From NCBI RefSeq assembly GCF_030695085.1, contig NZ_JAUYTS010000002.1, forward strand, positions 1 through 48,729: a DNA stretch of 48,729 nt, in the 5' to 3' direction. Shown piece by piece: positions 43,905-48,729 of this stretch. Origin of the DNA: Falsiroseomonas sp. Its GTDB lineage: Bacteria; Pseudomonadota; Alphaproteobacteria; Acetobacterales; Acetobacteraceae. A program made the position numbers and the translations under genes. The stretch's first letter is position 1. Each line of letters begins with the position of its first letter. The notes under the pieces are model-generated. The model saw nothing but the letters and a program-made list of their open reading frames with translations, did not search any database and had not been told where the DNA came from.

Positions 43905-43928
43905 GCTTCTCCCGCAACCGGGAGAAGC
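43905..43928. promoter_or_regulatory. Perfect hairpin covering the ribosome site of the LLM gene
   Basis: Ten-bp arms (GCTTCTCCCG / CGGGAGAAGC) with a four-base loop lie between the TauD-like stop and the LLM start. On the transcribed minus strand the GGGAGAAG ribosome site is the 3' arm. It may hide the ribosome site or act as an attenuator; it has no T-run and is therefore a poor intrinsic terminator. Confidence 0.55.
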
Positions 43929-43951
43929 TTCAACCCGAACCGCTCAGCAGG

Positions 43952-44842
43952 TCAAACCGGCCGGTCGCCCTGGATGGTCACGCGGTTGCCGTAGCGCGTC
44001 GCCGGCCAGTAATCCCACATGGCGCGGTGCTGGGCGCAGCGATTATCCCAGAAGGCGACGGAATTGGCGCGCCAGCGGAAGCGGCACTGGAACAGCGGGT
44101 TGGCGCTGTGCTCGAACAGATAGGCCAGGATGCCGGTGCTCTCATCCGCCGGGATGTCCAGGATGCGTCGGGTGAAGCCCTTGTTGACGAACAGCGCCTT
44201 GCGGCCCGTGACGGGATGGGTGCGGATCACCGGATGCACCGCGCGCGGATATTCGGGTTTGTCCTGCACGCCGAGATTGGCATAGGTGCCGCGATACACC
44301 TCCTCCCCGTCATGCAGGGCGGTCAGGCCTTCGAGGTAGGCCTTCATGCGGTCCGACAGCGCGTCATAGGCCGCGTACATGTTGGCGAACAGCGTATCGC
44401 CGCCCACTGCCGGCTGCTGCTTGATGTAGAGGATACTGCCCATCGGCGGTTCCTCGTCGCAGGACACGTCGGAATGCCAGAATTCGCCATTGGCGCGCGG
44501 GCTGTCACGATCGGCCTTGATGATCATCAGCGCCGGGTGGCCCTCGGTGGGCGCGGCGGGGTGGATGTGCAACTCGCCGAATTGCCGGCCGAAGGACAGA
44601 TGCTGCTCAGCCGTCAGGGTCTGGTCGCGGAAGAAGATCGCCAGGTTCTCGGCCAGCGCCCGGTGAATCTCCTGCATCTGCGCCTCGGTCGGGTTGCCGA
44701 TATCGACGCCGCCGATCTCGGCGCCGATCACCGGCGTCAGCTTCTCCACCGTGATGGCACGATAGGGCGCGCCCGCCTCCGCGCTGTGCTTGTAGCGCGG
44801 GCCCTTGGCGCCCGTTGGATTGGCGGGGCTGACATGGTTCAT
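43952..44842 (-). CDS. TauD/TfdA family Fe(II)/2-oxoglutarate dioxygenase (third, taurine dioxygenase type)
   Basis: Non-haem iron dioxygenase of 296 residues, more like canonical TauD than the two copies on the left. The HxD motif is in FWHSDVSCDEEPP (His123, Asp125), the distal His272 in CAQHRAMWDYWP, and Arg283 and Arg287 lie 11 and 15 residues later, exactly the TauD spacing. The N-terminal TPVIGAEIGGVDI is typical. The ATG at 44842 follows GGGAAGGA; extension to 44896 would add an Arg/Pro-rich leader. Taurine or another sulfonate, or an aryloxy acid, is a plausible substrate. It is the first gene of a two-gene operon with the LLM monooxygenase. Confidence 0.93.
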   Translation of the reverse strand: MNHVSPANPTGAKGPRYKHSAEAGAPYRAITVEKLTPVIGAEIGGVDIGNPTEAQMQEIHRALAENLAIFFRDQTLTAEQHLSFGRQFGELHIHPAAPTEGHPALMIIKADRDSPRANGEFWHSDVSCDEEPPMGSILYIKQQPAVGGDTLFANMYAAYDALSDRMKAYLEGLTALHDGEEVYRGTYANLGVQDKPEYPRAVHPVIRTHPVTGRKALFVNKGFTRRILDIPADESTGILAYLFEHSANPLFQCRFRWRANSVAFWDNRCAQHRAMWDYWPATRYGNRVTIQGDRPV

Positions 44843-44974
44843 GGTTGTTTCCTTCCCAGTTCCGTGGCCCGGTTCGGTAGCCCGGGGCCGCGGCACCGCC
44901 CGATGGGAACAGCCGCGCAGAGGTGCGTCAACTCACGGCTTTACATCCGCGCCGGCGGCACGATTTCTGGAACG

Positions 44975-45541
44975 ATGCGATCCTCCCTCCCCCGCCGCGC
45001 CGTCCTGGCGCTTCTGGTCGCCGGGCCGGCACGCGCCCAGCCTGCGCCGGAGTCCGAATCCGCCTGGCAGGCCCTGGCCGGGGGTGGCATGGCCCTGTTC
45101 CGCCATGCCATCGCGCCGGGGGGCGGTGATCCGCCGGGGATGCGGCTCGGTGATTGCAGCACCCAGCGCAATCTGAGCGATGAGGGCCGCGCCCAGGCGA
45201 GGCGGATCGGCGCCGCCTTCCGCGAGCGCGGCATTGCGGTCGGTGCCGTGCATGCCTCCGCCTGGTGCCGGGCGCTGGAAACCGCGGAGCTGGCCTTCCC
45301 GGGCCAGGTGCAGCCGGAACCCGCCTTCGATTCGTTCTTCGGCGCGCGCCAGGACGCGGAGGCCCGGACGGCGGCGGCGCGGCGCGTGCTGCTGGGCTGG
45401 GACGGGCCGGGCGCCATGTTCGTGGCGACGCACCAGGTGAACATCACCGCCCTGACCGGCATCTTCCCGGCCTCCGGCGAGGGCGTGGTGCTGCGCCGGG
45501 ATGGCGGGGCGCTGCTGGTGGTGGGGCGCATCCGGCCATGA
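44975..45541 (+). CDS. Histidine phosphatase family protein, exported
   Basis: Phosphoglycerate-mutase-like phosphatase of 188 residues. The signal peptide is MRSSLPRRAVLALLVAGPARA with cleavage before QP (22), so it acts in the periplasm; the RR pair could allow Tat export. The catalytic motif is LFRHA (Arg43, His44) instead of the usual RHG. The second Arg is in WCRALETAELAF (Arg99) and the late His in ATHQVNI (His153). Short length and motif suggest the branch of exported histidine phosphatases, such as Ais-like proteins that act on lipopolysaccharide phosphates. It overlaps the next gene by ATGA. Open frame upstream is antisense to the divergent genes and is not used. Confidence 0.87.
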   Translation: MRSSLPRRAVLALLVAGPARAQPAPESESAWQALAGGGMALFRHAIAPGGGDPPGMRLGDCSTQRNLSDEGRAQARRIGAAFRERGIAVGAVHASAWCRALETAELAFPGQVQPEPAFDSFFGARQDAEARTAAARRVLLGWDGPGAMFVATHQVNITALTGIFPASGEGVVLRRDGGALLVVGRIRP

Positions 45542-45891
45542 CCATCGCACCGGCGATCCTGCTGCTGGTGCTGACGCTGGCGGCCGGCGTGGCGGCGGGG
45601 CTGTTGTTCCTGCAACGTGCCCGCCGGCCCTGGCTGGTGACGGCGCATCTGGTCCTGGCGCTGGGTGCCACCGCCACGGTTGCGCTGCTGTTGGCCACAA
45701 GCCCGCGCGGCGAAGGCGGCCCGCCGGGGCTGGTGCCGCTTGTCATGCTCACGGTATCACTCGCCGCCGGCTGGTCCGCCGGCCGCATCGCGCGGCGCCG
45801 CCGGCCGGGCGCCACCCTGCTGCTGGCCGGCCATGCGGTGCTTGGCGTGGCGGGCTTCCTGGTCTTCCTCGCCTGGGCGCGGAACCTGTAG
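45538..45891 (+). CDS. Small hypothetical integral membrane protein
   Basis: Unrecognised protein of 117 residues. Four hydrophobic helices are visible at about 3-26, 34-55, 66-84 and 92-113, separated by basic loops (QRARRP, RIARRRRPG) and one SPRGEGGPP loop. Positive residues suggest most connections are cytoplasmic. It starts at an ATG that overlaps the stop of the phosphatase gene, so the two are co-translated. No catalytic motif is seen. Confidence 0.8.
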   Translation: MTIAPAILLLVLTLAAGVAAGLLFLQRARRPWLVTAHLVLALGATATVALLLATSPRGEGGPPGLVPLVMLTVSLAAGWSAGRIARRRRPGATLLLAGHAVLGVAGFLVFLAWARNL

Positions 45892-45899
45892 AGCCCGCA

Positions 45900-45928
45900 G
45901 TTGAAAAGCGCCGCGCCACCTCGCATAT
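45900..45928 (+). promoter_or_regulatory. Candidate heat-shock (RpoH) promoter of htpG
   Basis: GTTGAAA (45900-45906) and TCGCATAT (45921-45928), separated by 14 bases, resemble the sigma32 consensus CTTGAAA-N13-15-CCCCATNT. The -10 element ends 35 bp before the htpG ATG. The gene is a classical heat-shock gene, which supports the call. Confidence 0.5.
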
Positions 45929-45963
45929 CGCGCGCCGCGCAAACCAACTGAGGACCTGCCCCG

Positions 45964-47796
45964 ATGAGCGATACCGTGGAGCGGCATGAATTCGGCGCCG
46001 AGGTCGGCCGCCTGCTGGATCTGGTCGTCCACGCGCTTTACTCCGACCGCGAGATCTTCCTGCGCGAGCTGGTGGCCAATGCCGCCGACGCCACGGATCG
46101 CCGGCGGTTCGAGGCGCTGACCGACCCCGCGCTGATGGCGCCCGAGGGTGCGAAGCTGCGGATCGTGCCGGACAAGGCGGCGCGCACGCTGACCATCTCC
46201 GATTCCGGCATCGGCATGTCGAAGGCCGACCTGGTGCAGCATCTCGGCACCATCGCGCGCTCCGGCACGCTGGCCTTCGCCAAATCGCTGGCCGATGCGC
46301 CGGCGGCCGACAAGCCGAGCCTGATCGGGCAATTCGGCGTCGGCTTCTATTCGGCTTTCATGGTTGCGGAGCGGGTGGAAGTCACCTCCCGCCGCGCCGG
46401 GGGGGAGGAAGCCTGGCTCTGGGCCAGCGCCGGGGCGGGCGACTACACCCTGGCACCTGCGACGCGGGAGGAAGCCGGCACCGACATCGTGCTGCACATG
46501 AAGCCGGATGCGGAGGAGTTCCTCGAGCCGATCCGGCTGCAGACCATCATCCGCAAATGGGCCGACCACATCACCATCCCCATCACCGTTGTGAAGGACG
46601 GTGTGGATGAGCCGGCCAATGAAGGCACCGCGCTGTGGCGCAAATCCAAATCCGAGGTGACGGAGGAACAGACCACCGAATTCTACCGCCACCTCGGCAA
46701 TATCTTCGACCAGCCCTGGTCCACCCTGCACTGGCGGGCCGAAGGCGCTCTGGATTTCACCGCGCTGCTGTTCATCCCCGGCATGAAGCCCTTCCAGGCG
46801 GTGGAAGGCGAGCGCGAAAGCCGCGTGCGGCTGCATGTCCGCCGCATGTTCATCACGGATGAGGCGGCGCTGCTGCCGCCCTGGCTGCGCTTCGTGCAGG
46901 GCGTGGTGGATACCGAGGACCTGCCGCTCAACGTCTCCCGCGAGATGCTGCAGGCCACCCCGGTGCTCGCCCGCATCCGCCGCGCGGTGACCAGCCGGGT
47001 GCTGTCGGAGCTGAAGACCAAGGCCAAGGATGCGGAATCCTACGCCGGCTTCTGGGAGAATTTCGGCCCGGTGCTGAAGGAAGGCGTCTGGGAGGATGCC
47101 GAGCACCGCAAGGACCTGGCGCCCCTGCTGCGTTTCCGGTCCTCCGCCGTAGAGGGCTGGACCTCCCTGCCCGACTATGTGGCGCGGATGAAGCCGGGGC
47201 AGGACGCCATCTATGTGCTGCTCGGCGACAATGCCGAGGCGCTGGCCAAATCCCCGCAGCTCGAGGGCTTCCGGGCCAAAGGCGTGGAGGTGCTGCTGCT
47301 GACCGACCAGATCGACGCCTTCTGGCCGGAGCGGCTCGCGACCTTCGAGGACAAGCCGATCCGCAGCATCACCCAGGGCAGCATTGACCTGTCCGCGGTG
47401 GAGGGCGGCGCGCAGGACGGCGAGGCCGCGGACCTCGCGCGCCTGCTGCCGCTGCTGAAGGACGCGCTGAAGGACCATGTGGCCGATGTGCGCGGCACGG
47501 ACCGGCTGGTGGATTCAGCCGTGGTGCTGGCCGCCGGTGCGATGGGGCCGGACCTCCAGATGCAGCGCCTGATGCGCCGCGCCGGCCGCGGCTTCCCGGG
47601 TGGATTGCCGGTGCTGGAGGTGAATCCCCGCCACGCGCTGATCCGCCGCCTGGCGGAAAAGGCCGCGACGGAGACGGATCTGGCGGACAGCGCCGGCCTC
47701 CTGCTGGACCTGGCCCGGGTGCAGGATGGCGACACGCCGCGGGACCCGGTGGCCTTCGCGCGGCGGGTGGCGGAGGCGCTGGCGATCGGCGGCTGA
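45964..47796 (+). CDS. htpG: Molecular chaperone HtpG (bacterial Hsp90)
   Basis: ATP-dependent dimeric chaperone, 610 residues, close to the E. coli length of 624. The N-terminal GHKL ATPase domain shows [18 protein letters not shown] (the ATP/Mg Asn), [13 protein letters not shown], the GTIARSGT lid segment and [15 protein letters not shown]. The middle domain includes [23 protein letters not shown], with the catalytic-loop Arg. The C-terminal dimerisation domain is at about 490-610. The sequence is divergent in places (VANAADA instead of ISNASDA) but every motif is intact. It follows the small membrane protein by 72 bp, where a heat-shock-like promoter is seen, and ends before a terminator hairpin. 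Confidence 0.97.
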   Translation: MSDTVERHEFGAEVGRLLDLVVHALYSDREIFLRELVANAADATDRRRFEALTDPALMAPEGAKLRIVPDKAARTLTISDSGIGMSKADLVQHLGTIARSGTLAFAKSLADAPAADKPSLIGQFGVGFYSAFMVAERVEVTSRRAGGEEAWLWASAGAGDYTLAPATREEAGTDIVLHMKPDAEEFLEPIRLQTIIRKWADHITIPITVVKDGVDEPANEGTALWRKSKSEVTEEQTTEFYRHLGNIFDQPWSTLHWRAEGALDFTALLFIPGMKPFQAVEGERESRVRLHVRRMFITDEAALLPPWLRFVQGVVDTEDLPLNVSREMLQATPVLARIRRAVTSRVLSELKTKAKDAESYAGFWENFGPVLKEGVWEDAEHRKDLAPLLRFRSSAVEGWTSLPDYVARMKPGQDAIYVLLGDNAEALAKSPQLEGFRAKGVEVLLLTDQIDAFWPERLATFEDKPIRSITQGSIDLSAVEGGAQDGEAADLARLLPLLKDALKDHVADVRGTDRLVDSAVVLAAGAMGPDLQMQRLMRRAGRGFPGGLPVLEVNPRHALIRRLAEKAATETDLADSAGLLLDLARVQDGDTPRDPVAFARRVAEALAIGG

Positions 47797-47841
47797 GGCT
47801 GGCGCGGCGGCGCCGGAACCACCCGCGGCGGCCCTTCACCC

Positions 47842-47871
47842 AACCCTCTCCTCCCTTCGGGGGAGAGGGTT
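47842..47871. terminator. Terminator hairpin between htpG and kdsB
   Basis: Ten-bp arms (AACCCTCTCC / GGAGAGGGTT) enclose a loop that contains CCC-TTCG-GGG, so a stable UUCG-type cap can form on the htpG transcript. It lies 45 bp after the htpG stop and 14 bp after the kdsB stop on the other strand, and can serve both convergent genes. Confidence 0.75.
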
Positions 47872-47885
47872 TCCGTTATGCGTGG

Positions 47886-48635
47886 TCAGGCTGGCGCTGA
47901 TCCGGCCGCGCCCGCCAGGATGTCTCGCGCGCGTTGCAGATCCTCGGGCGTGTCGACGCCGAGCGGCACGTCATCGACCACCACCGCGTCGATCCGCATG
48001 CCGGCTTCCAGCGCGCGCAATTGCTCCAGCTTCTCCCGCAGTTCCAGCGGCGAGGGCGGCAGCGCCACCATGCGCTGCATCGGTCCCCGGCGCCACGCAT
48101 AGAGGCCGATATGGTGCCAGAGCGGCCCGTCCCCGGTCGGCGCGGTGGCGCGGGTGAAGTACAGGCAGCGGAAGCGGCCGGGCGCGACCTCGGTGCCCAC
48201 CATCTTCACCACGGAAGACGCCGTGCGTTCCTCCGCCCGGCGGATCAGCGCCACCAGCGTCGCGGCATCCACCGCCTGGTCGGCCAGCGGGCCGAGGGCC
48301 GCGCGGATGGCGGCGGGCGCGATGGTGGGAAGATCGCCCTGCACATTCACCACCACGTCATGCAGGCCCGCCGGGTCGGCCGTCGCCAGCGCCTCCGCGA
48401 TCCGGTCGGTGCCGGAGGGGTGGTCGTCGCGCGTCATCTGCACCCGTCCGCCTGCGGCACGGATCGCCGCCGCCACCTCCGGGCTGTCGGTCGCGACCAG
48501 CACGGGGCCGATCTCGGCCTCGATCGCCCGGCGCCAGACATGGACGATCATCGGCTCGCCGAGGATGTCGGCCATCGGCTTGCCCGGAAGGCGGGTGGCC
48601 GCCATGCGCGCCGGGATGACGATGATCGGGTTCAA
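47886..48635 (-). CDS. kdsB: 3-deoxy-manno-octulosonate cytidylyltransferase (CMP-Kdo synthetase)
   Basis: Makes CMP-Kdo from CTP and Kdo, the activated sugar for lipopolysaccharide inner-core synthesis; cytoplasmic. The 249-residue protein has the nucleotide-binding start [43 protein letters not shown] and the VNVQGDLP metal motif, then [10 protein letters not shown] and [13 protein letters not shown] near the end. The start is a TTG at 48635 that overlaps the stop of the upstream kdsA (TTGA); the next in-frame ATG would remove part of the nucleotide-binding loop. TTG use suggests translation is coupled to kdsA. Confidence 0.95.
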   Translation of the reverse strand: MNPIIVIPARMAATRLPGKPMADILGEPMIVHVWRRAIEAEIGPVLVATDSPEVAAAIRAAGGRVQMTRDDHPSGTDRIAEALATADPAGLHDVVVNVQGDLPTIAPAAIRAALGPLADQAVDAATLVALIRRAEERTASSVVKMVGTEVAPGRFRCLYFTRATAPTGDGPLWHHIGLYAWRRGPMQRMVALPPSPLELREKLEQLRALEAGMRIDAVVVDDVPLGVDTPEDLQRARDILAGAAGSAPA

Positions 48636-48729
48636 GCGCGGAAACCCTTGACCAGCGCGTCGATCTGCATGAGCCGGCCGACCAGCGCCTCGAACTGCGA
48701 AAGCGGCACCATGTTGGGGCCGTCGGAGG
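48632..48729 (-). CDS. kdsA: 3-deoxy-8-phosphooctulonate synthase, C-terminal end (partial)
   Basis: Only the last 31 codons are inside the window. They read [20 protein letters not shown] and then [11 protein letters not shown] before TGA. The ending resembles KdsA (E. coli ends with MKAIDDLVKGFEELDTSK), and the position directly upstream of kdsB supports it. KdsA condenses arabinose 5-phosphate and phosphoenolpyruvate to Kdo 8-phosphate. The call is based on a short fragment and context. Confidence 0.72.
   Translation of the reverse strand, partial: SDGPNMVPLSQFEALVGRLMQIDALVKGFRA

Noticed and set aside
1..48729. Search for tRNA, rRNA, CRISPR repeats, insertion sequences and phage genes
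   Set aside because: No cloverleaf with conserved TTCGA arm, no regularly spaced repeats, no transposase or integrase motifs were recognised by eye; a covariance-model scan would be needed to exclude small RNAs.

Overview
The window is GC-rich DNA, densely coding on both strands, with short intergenic gaps and many ATGA or GTGA start/stop overlaps. The gene content suggests a Roseomonas-like alphaproteobacterium of the Acetobacteraceae. This is an inference from the set of families: several Bug/TctC solute-binding proteins, TauD-like dioxygenases, IclR regulators, an HWE-type histidine kinase, and a kdsA-kdsB lipopolysaccharide locus. No 16S, tRNA or species-diagnostic gene is present to confirm it. 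I saw no insertion sequence, phage gene or CRISPR array. The window reads as a chromosomal catabolic region with a housekeeping block at the right end.

Bases 1-10157 hold two parallel modules. Each has an IclR regulator divergent from a closely related TauD/TfdA dioxygenase. Module 1 continues with an FAA-hydrolase, an Ldh-family dehydrogenase and an oligopeptide-type ABC solute-binding protein. Module 2 continues with two Bug solute-binding proteins. A class A beta-lactamase-fold serine hydrolase without a signal peptide lies behind the second IclR gene.

Bases 10162-23014 look like one TetR-controlled regulon. A solute-binding protein plus FAD amine/amino-acid oxidoreductase (minus strand) diverges from a Bug protein plus TetR (plus strand). 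A six-gene acyl-CoA operon follows: crotonase-fold enzyme, two-subunit acyl-CoA dehydrogenase, ADP-forming acyl-CoA synthetase, 2-hydroxyacid dehydrogenase and ThDP enzyme. Three operator-like sites that all fit CCGACCGNTCGGTTGG stand before the three transcription units.

Bases 23052-29592 hold a soluble histidine kinase with an N-terminal ParD-like ribbon-helix-helix segment, four PAS-like domains and an HWE kinase core. Divergent from it is an operon of a ketopantoate-reductase-like protein, an M28-type protein with an altered catalytic motif, and an M20 metallopeptidase. Bases 29605-34580 hold an RND efflux operon (adaptor lipoprotein, pump, TetR). A LysR gene (34661-35563) diverges from a hydantoinase/oxoprolinase operon (hyuB-like, hyuA-like, two Bug proteins, aminotransferase) that ends at 42710. 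It is convergent with a luciferase-like monooxygenase / third TauD pair.

Bases 44975-48729 are more housekeeping-like: a secreted histidine phosphatase, a small membrane protein, htpG with a possible heat-shock promoter, and kdsB overlapping the 3' end of kdsA.

The overall theme is uptake and oxidative breakdown of organic acids, amino-acid derivatives and peptides. There are seven solute-binding proteins but no transporter membrane subunit for any of them. No intergenic stretch exceeds 300 bases; the largest is the 228-base divergent region at 13136-13363.
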